Of a DNA stretch of 64,000 bases, positions 1-7,874 are shown piece by piece (position 1 is the first letter of the stretch; every line of letters starts with the position of its first letter). The position numbers were made by a program, and so were the translations under genes. Source of the stretch: Nocardioides sp. zg-1230 (GTDB taxonomy: Bacteria > Actinomycetota > Actinomycetes > Propionibacteriales > Nocardioidaceae). The stretch is from NCBI RefSeq assembly GCF_013155335.1, contig NZ_JABJQZ010000004.1, forward strand, positions 558,001 through 622,000, written 5' to 3'. The notes under the pieces are model-generated. The model saw only the letters and a list, made by a program, of their open reading frames with translations. It made no database searches and was not told where the DNA came from.

Positions 1-2
1 TA

Positions 3-62
3 CCGCTGGCCGAGGCGATCGAGCGGGTGGCGGCGGCAGTCGCCTCGCGCGAGCAGGTCTGA
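3..62 (+). CDS. C-terminal end of an unidentified protein (partial)
   Basis: The reading frame enters from the left edge of the window and ends at TGA 60-62. Only about 19 residues are visible, ending in an alanine-rich helix-like stretch (AIERVAAAVASREQV). The next gene starts 6 bases downstream, so the two are probably co-transcribed. Too little is visible to name a function. Confidence 0.55.
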   Translation, partial: PLAEAIERVAAAVASREQV

Positions 63-68
63 CCTGAG

Positions 69-371
69 GTGGTGCGGGCGGGGGACGTCCTCGACCTGCG
101 GTTCGAGCCGCGCGAGGAGCGCGGTCTGCGCGTCTTCGTCCGCGCCGTCTGGCAGGCGGTGACGCTCGCCGACACGATCAGCGGCAACGACGCGAGCGGG
201 GCGGGCGGGTCGTACGTCGTCACCCGCCGCGCCGACCGCTCCGAGGTCGTACGCGTCGATGTGACCCACGACGAGATCGGCGCGACCCGCGCGCACCTCG
301 AGGCCCAGCTCGCGGAGCTGACGCTCGAGGAGTTCACCGCCACGTGGAGCCGCATCGAGGAGCAGCCGTGA
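69..371 (+). CDS. Small hypothetical protein, about 100 aa
   Basis: I do not recognise a family. The protein is soluble, has no signal peptide or membrane segment, and is mixed in charge, with an acidic Leu/Glu-rich C-terminal helix (AQLAELTLEEFTATW). Two tandem GTG codons at 69 and 72 could start it; 69 is used here. Its TGA (369-371) overlaps the GTG start of the PatB-type lyase by two bases, a GTGA junction typical of translational coupling, so it belongs to the same operon. Confidence 0.6.
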   Translation: MVRAGDVLDLRFEPREERGLRVFVRAVWQAVTLADTISGNDASGAGGSYVVTRRADRSEVVRVDVTHDEIGATRAHLEAQLAELTLEEFTATWSRIEEQP

Positions 372-1528
372 TCGATCCCGACAGCCGACCCGTCGTGGAC
401 CTCACCGACGAGGAGGCGCGGCGCGCCCTGCCGCTCAAGTGGGGCACGGTCCCGCTCGACGTGATCCCCGCGTGGGTCGCGGAGATGGACTACGCCGTCG
501 ACCCGGTCGTCCTCGACGCGGTGCAGCGGGCGCTCGCCGACGGCATCACCGGCTATCCGCTCTTCGGCTGGGACCCCGAGCTCGCGCAGTCCTACACCGG
601 CTGGTCGGAGCGGCACTTCGGCTGGGCGCCGGAGCCCGAGGCGGTGCACCCGGTGGTCGACGTGACGGCCGGGGTGCGGCTCGCGCTCGACGTGTTCAGC
701 GGGCCGGGTGGCGTGGTGTTCCCGACCCCCGGCTACAACGCCCAGTTCGGGCTGGCGAGCATCACCGGTCGTGACGAGGTGCGCCTCGAGGTGCCGGCCT
801 CCGCCGACCGGTGCGAGATCGACCTCGACCGGCTGGACCGGCTGTTCGCCGACGGGGCTCAGACGCTGATCCTCACGCAGCCGCACAACCCGTGGGGCCG
901 GGTCTTCACCCGCGCCGAGCTCGAGGGGATCCGCGACGTCGTCGTACGCCACGGCGCGCGGGTCGTCAGCGACGAGATCCACGCACCCCTCGTGCTGCCG
1001 GGTGCCGAGCACCTGTCCTACCTCGCGATCGAGGGCACCCACGACCATGCGGTCGCCGTGGTGGCCGCGTCGAAGGCGTTCAACACCGCGGGCCTGCGGT
1101 GCGCGCAGGTCGTCGTGCCGTCCGCCGCGGACCGGGCCCTGCTCGCCAACCAGCCGATGGCGCGCAACGACTCCCACTCGCCGCTCGGCGCGGTCGCCGC
1201 GAGATCGGCGTACGACCTCGGAGACCCGTGGCTCGCCTCGCTCGTCGAGCGGCTCGACCAGCAGCGCGCCCTCCTCGGCGAGCTGCTCGCCACCCACCTC
1301 CCGGAGGTGCGGATGCGCCCGCTCGAGGCGACCTACCTCGCCTGGCTCGACGCATCGGCCTACGGCCACGCCGACGCCGCGGCCGTCGCCCTCGACCGCG
1401 GTCGCGTCAAGGTGAGCCCGGGGGAGTCCTACGCCCCGGGCACCCCCGGACACGTCAGGCTCAACATCGCCACCTCGCCCGGCCGGCTCACGGAGATCGT
1501 GAAGCGGCTGGCGAAGGCCTGGACCTGA
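368..1528 (+). CDS. PLP-dependent C-S lyase / aminotransferase, MalY-PatB family
   Basis: This is a 386-residue fold-type I PLP enzyme of the aminotransferase class I/II superfamily. MalY/PatB members typically act as cystathionine or cysteine beta-lyases, cleaving C-S bonds to release thiol, pyruvate and ammonia. The Schiff-base lysine is K236 in the motif ASKAFNTAGL, the PatB-type signature. The cofactor-binding Asp lies near D202 in VSDEIHAPL, and the QPHNPWGR segment matches the family's NPxG turn. GTG 368 is chosen because it overlaps the previous stop (GTGA) and removes a poorly conserved N-terminal tail that an upstream ATG at 344 would add. Cytosolic. Substrate specificity cannot be read from sequence. 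Confidence 0.85.
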   Translation: MIDPDSRPVVDLTDEEARRALPLKWGTVPLDVIPAWVAEMDYAVDPVVLDAVQRALADGITGYPLFGWDPELAQSYTGWSERHFGWAPEPEAVHPVVDVTAGVRLALDVFSGPGGVVFPTPGYNAQFGLASITGRDEVRLEVPASADRCEIDLDRLDRLFADGAQTLILTQPHNPWGRVFTRAELEGIRDVVVRHGARVVSDEIHAPLVLPGAEHLSYLAIEGTHDHAVAVVAASKAFNTAGLRCAQVVVPSAADRALLANQPMARNDSHSPLGAVAARSAYDLGDPWLASLVERLDQQRALLGELLATHLPEVRMRPLEATYLAWLDASAYGHADAAAVALDRGRVKVSPGESYAPGTPGHVRLNIATSPGRLTEIVKRLAKAWT

Positions 1529-1538
1529 TGTTGCGAGG

Positions 1539-2300
1539 ATGCACGTCATGAGCGAGCAGTTCTACTCGGACGCGCAGCTGTACGACCGGTTGTTCCCCGG
1601 TGGCGAGCCGGCCCTCGACTTCTACCGGGCCGAGGCCGACCGGCAGGGCGGGTCCGTCCTGGAGCTCGGGAGCGGCACCGGGAACAAGCTGATCCCGATC
1701 GCCGCCGACGGGCATCAGTGCACGGGCCTGGAGCTCTCGCCGGACATGCTCGCCGAGGCTCGGCGCAAGGCGGACGAGCGCGGCGTCGAGGTGCAGTGGG
1801 TGCAGGGCGACATGCGCGAGCTCGACCTGGGCCGGACGTTCGACCTCGTGGTCATCGCCGCCAACTCCTTGCTCCACCTGCACGACGCTGAGGACCTGGT
1901 GGCCTGCTTCCGGGCGGTGCGCAGGCACCTCGCTCCCGGGGCTCGGCTCGTCCTCGACGTGTACAACCCGAGCGTGCGCCTGCTCGCCCAGGCCGACGGC
2001 GTACGACGCAGGCGCGACGAGCTGTCGTTCGCGGACCCCGATCGCGGCGTGGTGCACGTGGACGTCGCGGGGACCTACGACGCGGCCGCGCAGGTCACTC
2101 GCGGGACGTGGTGGTTCTCGTCCGACGCCGAGGCCGACTTCCTCGTCGCGCCGCTCGAGATGAGGAGCATCTTCCCGCAGGAGCTGCCGCTGCTGCTCTC
2201 GCTCGGCGGTCTCCGGGTCGTAGAACGCTTCGGAGACTGGGCCCGTGGTCCGTTCACCGCTGGCGCGGCGATCCAGCTCTGCGTCTGCGAGGCGGACTGA
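1539..2300 (+). CDS. Class I SAM-dependent methyltransferase
   Basis: About 250 residues with a Rossmann-type methyltransferase core. Motif I (ELGSGTGNKL) lies near residue 46, followed by an acidic loop (GLELSPDMLAEAR) for the SAM ribose and a VQGDMREL motif. The next segment, FDLVVIAANSLLHL, is the usual post-motif II region. The C-terminal half resembles the Methyltransf_25 group with a beta-rich tail. The target is unknown. The start may be ATG 1539 or ATG 1548; a GAGGAT hexamer 7 nt upstream of 1548 mildly favours the latter. The gene lies 10 bases after the PatB-type lyase and could be co-transcribed. Confidence 0.82.
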   Translation: MHVMSEQFYSDAQLYDRLFPGGEPALDFYRAEADRQGGSVLELGSGTGNKLIPIAADGHQCTGLELSPDMLAEARRKADERGVEVQWVQGDMRELDLGRTFDLVVIAANSLLHLHDAEDLVACFRAVRRHLAPGARLVLDVYNPSVRLLAQADGVRRRRDELSFADPDRGVVHVDVAGTYDAAAQVTRGTWWFSSDAEADFLVAPLEMRSIFPQELPLLLSLGGLRVVERFGDWARGPFTAGAAIQLCVCEAD

Positions 2301-2327
2301 ACCGACTCGCGCGCCCCCAGCGCCGTT

Positions 2328-2359
2328 GGTCGAGCAGGGACGGAGTTCCGTCCTAGACC
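2328..2359 (+). terminator. Hairpin, possible terminator or short dispersed repeat
   Basis: GGACGGA (2338-2344) pairs with TCCGTCC (2347-2353) around a 2-base centre, flanked by GGTC (2328-2331) and GACC (2356-2359). It lies 27 bases after the methyltransferase stop. The TTGGTCGAGC...GACCCC layout is like short dispersed palindromes common in Nocardioides-type genomes. No T-tract follows. Confidence 0.45.
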
Positions 2360-2381
2360 CCGAAGAAGGTAGGCCACGAAC

Positions 2382-2409
2382 CCTCCACAGCCATGGCCAC
2401 TGTCGGTGG
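2382..2409 (+). promoter_or_regulatory. Motif pair upstream of DUF222 gene, also found at the second copy
   Basis: CCTCCACAGCC (2382-2392) and GCCACTGTCGGTGG (2396-2409) both recur upstream of the other DUF222 gene (58551-58591, opposite strand). The second motif contains the dyad CCAC-N5-GTGG and ends 20 nt before ATG 2430, compared with 19 nt in the other copy. The conserved position suggests a regulator-binding or core promoter element. Confidence 0.5.
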
Positions 2410-2421
2410 CGATGCGCACAA

Positions 2422-2437
2422 TCGAACACATGAGCGA
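2422..2437 (+). promoter_or_regulatory. Degenerate LexA-like box overlapping the DUF222 start
   Basis: TCGAAC-ACAT-GAGCGA matches the actinobacterial SOS consensus TCGAAC-N4-GTTCGA perfectly in its left half and at 4 of 6 bases in its right half. The ATG at 2430 lies inside it. The first ten bases after the T (CGAACACATG) equal the ruvC box at 16736. Function is inferred and the box is weak. Confidence 0.35.
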
Positions 2438-3872
2438 AGCGCTGGCAGGGCCGCAGGTGGGTGGGGTCGAGGACCTCACCGCCTCCGGTCTGCTCGCGCT
2501 CGCCCGGGACCAGAAGGCGACCGAGGAGCGGGCCGCGGCGGGCCTCCTCGAGACAGCTGCTCGGTGGGCTGACCTGCATCCGCCGGAGTCGATCCATGAC
2601 GCCGCGTCGTTCACCGTGTCGGGGTGGGAGCACGAGGAGCCCATTGCGGGTGAGGGTGCGCCGTTGGTGGCGGAGTTCTGTGTCGCCGAGCTCGGCGGCG
2701 TGCTCGGGATGTCGTCGACCGCTGCGAAGAAGCTCATCGGCCACGCGCTCGAGCTGCGTCACCGCCTGCCCCGGCTGTGGGCGCAGGTCCACGCCGGCCA
2801 GGTCCCGGCCTGGAGGGCCCGAGCAGTCGCCGAGACCACGATCCACTGCTCACCCGCCCTGACGCGCAAGGCCGCTGGCTTTGTGGATGCGCAGGTCGCC
2901 GCGGTCGCCGGGCGGGTCGGGCCGGCGCAGCTGGACCGGCTGGTCGCGGAGGCGATCAAGTGCTACGACCTCGCCGAAGTTGATCCGAGCCAGGATCCGG
3001 AGGACGGCCACCTCCACGTGGACCCGCGTCACGTGACGGTCGACACCGAGGACGTCCACTACGCCGGGACGATGCGGGTGGAGGGCGAGCTCGACATCGC
3101 CGACGCCCTCGACCTCGACCGCGCGCTCGCGCAGGGGGCGGCGGAGCGCAAGGCGCTCGGGTCGACCGAGTCGCTGGACGTGCGCCGCGCCCAGGCCCTC
3201 GGTGAGCTCGCCCGCACCCAGACCGCGCTCGACCTCCACAGCCAAGGCGCCGACGTCACGAAGGCCGAGGACGGCCTCCCCGTTGCACGCGAGGTCGTCG
3301 TGCACGCCCACGTCGATGCCGGCTTCTCGGGCGACGCCACCGTCTTCGGGCCCACCGGACGTCTCGAGTAAGGCCAGCGGCTGCTCCTGCTCGAGCAGGT
3401 CCGCTCCTGGTGCGCCGACTCGCGGACCAAGGTCACCATCAAGCCCGTCATCGACCTCAATACCCCGCTCCACACCGACGCCTACGCAGTGCCGGACCGC
3501 ATCCGCGAACAGGTGGTTCTCCGCGATCGCACCTGCGTCTTCCCCTGGTGCACCCGACCCGCCCGACGCTGCGACATCGACCACGTCATCCCACACGACC
3601 CCGACGCCGCAGCCGAGGGCCGACCCCAGCCCGGCCCCACCCACACCGACAACCTCGCCGCGCTGTGCAGGTTCCACCACCGGCTCAAGACACACTCGCC
3701 GTGGCGCTACGAGATGGTCGCGCCCGGAGTCTTCGAGTGGACCAGCCCGCACGGGCACCGCTACCGCCGCGACCACACCGGCACCCGCCCGATCGACGAC
3801 TCGGGCGCACCCGATGCCGCCCCACCCGGTCCAGCCGACGTCCTACGCATCCCGCGACCCCGACGACCATGA
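2430..3872 (+). pseudogene. DUF222 / HNH endonuclease family protein, broken by one in-frame stop
   Basis: The frame encodes a 480-residue DUF222-HNH (13E12-type) protein except for a TAA at 3369-3371. The DUF222 part (residues 1-313) is intact. After the stop the same frame stays open for 167 codons, with family-typical sequence (GQRLLLLEQVRSWC) and a complete HNH domain: CVFPWCTRPARRCDIDH, then NLAALCRFHHRLK. No frameshift is needed; one substitution restores the gene. ATG 2430 is preferred over 2406 because the spacing to the upstream motif matches the intact paralogue at 57146-58531. Either a recent pseudogene, a truncated DUF222-only product, or a sequencing error. Confidence 0.8.
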
Positions 3873-3881
3873 CCCCGCCCC

Positions 3882-3921
3882 ACACCCCGCCAACCACCCG
3901 GTGACGGGGCGGTCGGGGTGT
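3882..3921 (+). terminator. Possible terminator after the DUF222 pseudogene
   Basis: ACACCCCG (3882-3889) pairs with CGGGGTGT (3914-3921) across a 24-base GC-rich loop in the gap between two co-oriented genes. No T-run follows, and the loop is long, so the assignment is weak. Confidence 0.3.
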
Positions 3922-3954
3922 CCTGAGGCGGCACGGTCGCGCATCGGGCTCGGC

Positions 3955-3960
3955 TACCGT
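3955..3960 (+). promoter_or_regulatory. -10 hexamer TACCGT, leaderless start of the MazG-like gene
   Basis: The TANNNT hexamer ends 8 nt before GTG 3969. No Shine-Dalgarno sequence is present. This fits leaderless transcription starting at or next to the start codon. Confidence 0.45.
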
Positions 3961-3968
3961 CGTCGGCC

Positions 3969-4232
3969 GTGACGTCACCCCACGAGCTCCTGCACGACTA
4001 TCTCGCAGCCCGCGGGCTCCCGATGCCCGACGGAACGAGCGCCCGCAAGGTCGCCGAGGAGGCCATCGAGCTGGTCGAGGAGTGCGGGCGGGAGGCTCCA
4101 GACCGCCTGAGGGTGATGCACGAGGTCGCAGACGTCGTGCTCGCGGCCACGGTGGTCGCCGAACACCACGGCTTCACCGTCGAGGTGGCGATGCGGGTCA
4201 AGATCGGCCTCGACACGGGGCGCGGACGATAG
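3969..4232 (+). CDS. MazG-like / phosphoribosyl-ATP pyrophosphohydrolase-like protein
   Basis: An 87-residue all-alpha NTP pyrophosphohydrolase domain. The metal-binding signature is visible as EEAIELVEE (about residues 31-39) and EVADVVLA (about 54-61), matching the EExxE...ExxD pattern of the MazG/HisE superfamily. The length fits a single minimal domain. It lacks histidine-biosynthesis neighbours, so a role in nucleotide housekeeping or substrate clean-up is more likely than HisE. GTG 3969 is supported by a TACCGT -10 element just upstream. Confidence 0.7.
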   Translation: MTSPHELLHDYLAARGLPMPDGTSARKVAEEAIELVEECGREAPDRLRVMHEVADVVLAATVVAEHHGFTVEVAMRVKIGLDTGRGR

Positions 4233-4288
4233 GCCCCGCTCGCGCGCCCCACCACGTCCCGGCACGCCCGCGGCGGCACACTGGCCGG

Positions 4289-5359
4289 ATGGACGAGGAG
4301 CTGAGGAGGGCGTCGGCGCGCGCCATGGGGTTCGAGTCCTGGGACGAGGTCGTCACTCTGAGCGGTGGCCGGGGCGGTGCGTACCTCGCGTCGAAGGACG
4401 GCACCGCGCACGTGGTGAAGGTCCAACGCCTCGACGACACGCTCCGCGGACGCCGGGAGCGCGCGGCGCTGGTCGCCCTGGGCGGGGCCGCAGGTACGCC
4501 GTCGCTGCTGGCCGAGTCCGACGACCCGGCGTTCGTCGTGATGTCCGTGGTCGACGGGGAGGGCAGTCTGGCCGACGCCCTGCTCGGCTCGGACGCGGGC
4601 GTGGCCCGCACGGTCGTCGTGAAGTGGGCCGAGGCGCTCGGCGCGGTGCACGCCGCAGGCAGCAGTCCCGACGTCCGCCGGGCGTTCGCCGACGCCCTCG
4701 CGGACCGTGCGCCGGACCTCCCGGCTCGGGTCCTCGCTGACGACTTCGCCCATGCGGCGGAGCAGTACGCCGCCGCGCTCGACGACCTCGACCTCCCGCC
4801 CCACACCCGCGCCCTCGACGAGCTCCGAGCCCTCCCCGAAGAGCTCGCCGACGACGACCACGAGGTGCTCAGCCCGGCCGACACGTGCCCGGACAACAAC
4901 GTCGTAGGTGCCGACCGGGTCCGCCTCATCGACTTCGAGTTCGCCGAGCTGCGCCACCGCGCCTGGGACGTCGCCTACCTCCTGGCGCCGTGGCCGAGCT
5001 GCTGGTGCGCCTGGACGCTGCCGGACGAGGTCGCGCGGGACGGCATCGCCGCCTACCTCGCCGCCGTCGGTGACGCCGTACCACCGCAGCAGCTGGCCCG
5101 CGACCTCGAGGTCGCGACCCTGGGGTGGCAGGCGATGACCCCGGGCTGGTTCATCGCCGGCGCGCTCGAGGACGACGATGCCGAGGCAGGGTCACGCCGC
5201 CCGGCGCGGCGCGCGTTCGTCCTGCACCGGCTGGACGCCGTCGCTACCAGCACGTCCCACCCGCACCTGGCCGCGATGGCCGCCGACCTCGCCGAGACGC
5301 TGCGCGGTCGCTGGGGCGACGTCCGGCTGGACCTCGCCCCCGCCTTCCGGCAGCGGTGA
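4289..5359 (+). CDS. Phosphotransferase family protein (APH / kinase-like fold)
   Basis: A 356-residue protein of the aminoglycoside phosphotransferase/choline kinase-like fold. The N-lobe carries a glycine-rich loop (LSGGRGGAYLAS) and VVKVQRL with the candidate ATP-binding lysine. The catalytic-loop region reads SPADTCPDNNVV, where the usual HGD is replaced by PADT while the following Asp-Asn pair is kept. The metal-binding DFE is in RLIDFEFAEL. Replacement of the canonical HGD Asp context means activity should not be assumed. ATG 4289 has CACACT ending 6 nt upstream, a variant -10. The gene is convergent with the histidine kinase gene. Confidence 0.7.
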   Translation: MDEELRRASARAMGFESWDEVVTLSGGRGGAYLASKDGTAHVVKVQRLDDTLRGRRERAALVALGGAAGTPSLLAESDDPAFVVMSVVDGEGSLADALLGSDAGVARTVVVKWAEALGAVHAAGSSPDVRRAFADALADRAPDLPARVLADDFAHAAEQYAAALDDLDLPPHTRALDELRALPEELADDDHEVLSPADTCPDNNVVGADRVRLIDFEFAELRHRAWDVAYLLAPWPSCWCAWTLPDEVARDGIAAYLAAVGDAVPPQQLARDLEVATLGWQAMTPGWFIAGALEDDDAEAGSRRPARRAFVLHRLDAVATSTSHPHLAAMAADLAETLRGRWGDVRLDLAPAFRQR

Positions 5360-5364
5360 CAGGA

Positions 5365-5384
5365 GGGCCGCCCGCCGCCGGCCC
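5365..5384. terminator. Short hairpin between convergent genes
   Basis: GGGCCG (5365-5370) pairs with CGGCCC (5379-5384) around an 8-base loop. It sits in the 40-base gap between the convergent phosphotransferase and histidine kinase genes. It could serve both as an intrinsic-like terminator, but has no T-tract. Confidence 0.35.
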
Positions 5385-5399
5385 ACCCCCTGGGGCCAG

Positions 5400-7736
5400 T
5401 CAGGGCGCGAGCGGCAGCTCGACGGTGACGGTCGTCCCGGCATCGACGTCGCTGGTGATGGTGATGGTGCCGTCCTGCAGGGCGACGAGCCGTTGGACGC
5501 TCGCGAGCCCGAGGCCGGTGCCCGAGTCGATCTCGGCTAGCCGCCCCCGCTCGAACTGCTGGAAGATCGAGCTCAGGTCGCGCGGGTCGATGCCGCGGCC
5601 GTGGTCGGCGATGCGCAGCACGCCTGCATCGGTGCCCAGCTCGCAGGTCAGGACGATCTCGCTGTCAGCCGGTGAGTACTTCAGGGCGTTGAGGAGGAGG
5701 TTCGCGAGGACGCGCTCCAGGGCCGCTGGATCGGCGACCACCCGGACCGCTTCGTCGGCGTCGACCTCGACGCGCGACGTCTCGGCAACAGAGGCGAGAT
5801 CAGCGACGACCTGCTGGGCGAGGACCGTCATGTCGACGGCACGAAGGCGGACGGGACCCAGCCCCGAGCGGAGCCTGGCGAAGTCGATCAGCTCCTCGAC
5901 CATGCCCAGCAACCGGTTCGTGCTGGACTCGACGCGGTCGACGAGGTCCCCCAGCTCCTGGGGATCAGCGTCCTTCGCCAGGTCGGCGAAGCCCTGGATC
6001 GCGGTGAGCGGGACTCGGACGTCGTGCTCGAAGGAGTTGTAGAACGAGTCCTGGGCGTCCTCCAGCTGGTGTTGCTCAGTGAGGTCACGGACCAGCTCGA
6101 CGAATCCGGTGACCTCGTCCTCGTCGTCGTGCGCCGCGCTGAGGTGGACGTCTGCCCAGAACTGGGATCCGGCCGCGCGGACCCGCCAGCCGTTGTGCCA
6201 GCAGCTGCCCCCGGTCCGTGCCCGTTCGAGGAGCCTCTCGGGCAGGCCCGCTTCGCGGTCCTCAGCGGGGTACAGGATGGAGCAGTGTCGTCCCAGCGCC
6301 TCCTCGGAGGTGTAGCCGGTGAGCTGCTGGGCGCCGGCGTTCCACGACGCGATGGTCCCGTCGGGGTGCAGGGTGATGATCGCGTAGTCGCTCACCGCGT
6401 CGACGACGAGGCGGAGGTGGTCCTCGCTCTCGCGGAGCGCGGCCTCCAGCGTCGTCATGGTCGTGACGATCGATCGCAGCGGCGCCTGCAGCTGGCGACT
6501 CAGCTCGGCGGCCGCCTCCGGTCCGCGCGCCCCGGTGAGCTCCCAAGCCCCTGGTCCGGCGGCGAGCTGGGCACTGAGCCAGGCGCGGTCCATCGCAGCG
6601 CGGGCCCGGTCCGTCTCGGCCGCCATGCGGTCCAGCGCGGCGGCACGTCGGTCGGGGAGACCCAGGTCGCGCTGCGACGGCTCGTCCTGGGGGTCCGCCA
6701 GGAAGGAGCGCAGGCTGGCGGCGCGCTCCCGCTCCTCTGCCGCCCGGTCACGGAGCTCGGCCCGGCAGTCACGTTCCTCGGCAGCGGCGAGGATCGCCTC
6801 CACCTCCACGGAGCGGCCGGGTGGGCCGACGCGCCGCGTCGTGTCAGCTGCCGCCGCTGCGTCCCGGGCAACCCTGGCGACTTGCTCCACCCGGGCCTCG
6901 ACCTGCGCCGCGGCGTCCGCGGCGGTCGCGGCGGCCAGCTCGCGCTGGGTATCGGCGGCGGCGGCGACGTCGCGCTGGACGGCGGTCTCCTCAGCCGCGC
7001 GCTCCTCCGCCACCTGCTTGGCTGCAACGAGCTCGGCTTCCCTCACCAGCTCGGCGGCCTGCCTGGTCTCCTCGGCGGCGGTCTCGGCGGCGGCCTGGAC
7101 GGCTGCCTCGACGAGCTCGGCCTCGGCTGCGTGGTCGATCGTCGTGCCACGTTCCACGGCATCGGCGAGCCGAGCCGCCGCCAGCTCTGCGGCCTCCCGG
7201 ACGCGGTCGGCTGCCGCCTCGGCGCGCAGCCGTACGGCGGTGGCCGCCTGCTTCGCATCGGCCGTCACGGTCTGCGCTGCCGCGTCCGCCGCTGAGGCCC
7301 GAGCCACTCTCGCGACCTCCGCCGCGTCGGCCACGCGATCCGCGGCCTCCTTCACGGCCGCGGCGGTCGCCCGTGCGGCCTCGGCGGCCTCGGCGGCCAC
7401 GTCCTCGAGCGCCTGGGCGACAGCTTCCGCGACCACCCTGGCGACCGCCGCCCGAGTCTCGGGATCGATCGCGGTAGCGCCGTCGTGCACGTCGGGCGAT
7501 CCGCCGTCGCTGGAGTCCTGGACGGCGTCCGCATCGAGGTCGCGGTCAGGGTGCAGACCCGATCCCATGACCACGACCTCCGAGCGGAGATACCTGCGGT
7601 GACCGCCCGGAGTGTGGATGGCGACGAGCTTCCCTGCCCGTGCCCAGGCTGTCACGGTGGTCGGATCGACATCGAGAAGCTCCGCGACCTCGGTCGCGGT
7701 CATCAGCTCTGCCTGCTCGGCAGGATCCACTGTCAA
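5400..7736 (-). CDS. Cytosolic sensor histidine kinase with N-terminal MerR/BldC-type HTH, long coiled coil and PAS domain
   Basis: About 778 residues with an unusual domain order. Residues about 12-55 form a MerR/excisionase (BldC-like) DNA-binding HTH (TATEVAELLDVDPTTVTAWA, then TPGGHRRY). Residues about 85-400 are an Ala/Glu/Arg-rich region predicted to be a long coiled coil. A PAS domain follows (AVSDYAIITLHPDGTIASWN). The HisKA H-box FEHDVRVPLTAIQGF carries H571. The HATPase has an N-box (ANLLLNALKYSP), G1 (DHGRGID), an F-box (FQQFERG) and G2 (GTGLGLASVQRL). No membrane segment or signal peptide is seen and no response regulator is adjacent. TTG 7736 is chosen for a GGGGAGG site 6 nt upstream; GTG 7730 is an alternative. 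Confidence 0.82.
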   Translation of the reverse strand: MTVDPAEQAELMTATEVAELLDVDPTTVTAWARAGKLVAIHTPGGHRRYLRSEVVVMGSGLHPDRDLDADAVQDSSDGGSPDVHDGATAIDPETRAAVARVVAEAVAQALEDVAAEAAEAARATAAAVKEAADRVADAAEVARVARASAADAAAQTVTADAKQAATAVRLRAEAAADRVREAAELAAARLADAVERGTTIDHAAEAELVEAAVQAAAETAAEETRQAAELVREAELVAAKQVAEERAAEETAVQRDVAAAADTQRELAAATAADAAAQVEARVEQVARVARDAAAAADTTRRVGPPGRSVEVEAILAAAEERDCRAELRDRAAEERERAASLRSFLADPQDEPSQRDLGLPDRRAAALDRMAAETDRARAAMDRAWLSAQLAAGPGAWELTGARGPEAAAELSRQLQAPLRSIVTTMTTLEAALRESEDHLRLVVDAVSDYAIITLHPDGTIASWNAGAQQLTGYTSEEALGRHCSILYPAEDREAGLPERLLERARTGGSCWHNGWRVRAAGSQFWADVHLSAAHDDEDEVTGFVELVRDLTEQHQLEDAQDSFYNSFEHDVRVPLTAIQGFADLAKDADPQELGDLVDRVESSTNRLLGMVEELIDFARLRSGLGPVRLRAVDMTVLAQQVVADLASVAETSRVEVDADEAVRVVADPAALERVLANLLLNALKYSPADSEIVLTCELGTDAGVLRIADHGRGIDPRDLSSIFQQFERGRLAEIDSGTGLGLASVQRLVALQDGTITITSDVDAGTTVTVELPLAP

Positions 7737-7820
7737 GGACCGCCTCCCCGGTCGCCCCTCGCCCAGCCACGACGGCGCGCGGGGTTCGGAAGCCACGCAG
7801 GCGCGACCAGGTGACTTCAC

Positions 7821-7833
7821 GGTACGCCGTACC
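7821..7833 (-). promoter_or_regulatory. Palindrome upstream of the HTH-kinase gene
   Basis: GGTACG-C-CGTACC is a perfect 13-base dyad lying 84 bases upstream of the kinase start, in the 138-base gap between the kinase and GNAT genes (both minus strand). It is a candidate operator, possibly for autoregulation by the kinase's own HTH. The rest of the gap shows nothing clear. Confidence 0.35.
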
Positions 7834-7874
7834 GCGAACGCTGACCACCGACCGGACTCCTCGGTCGCCCCAGG

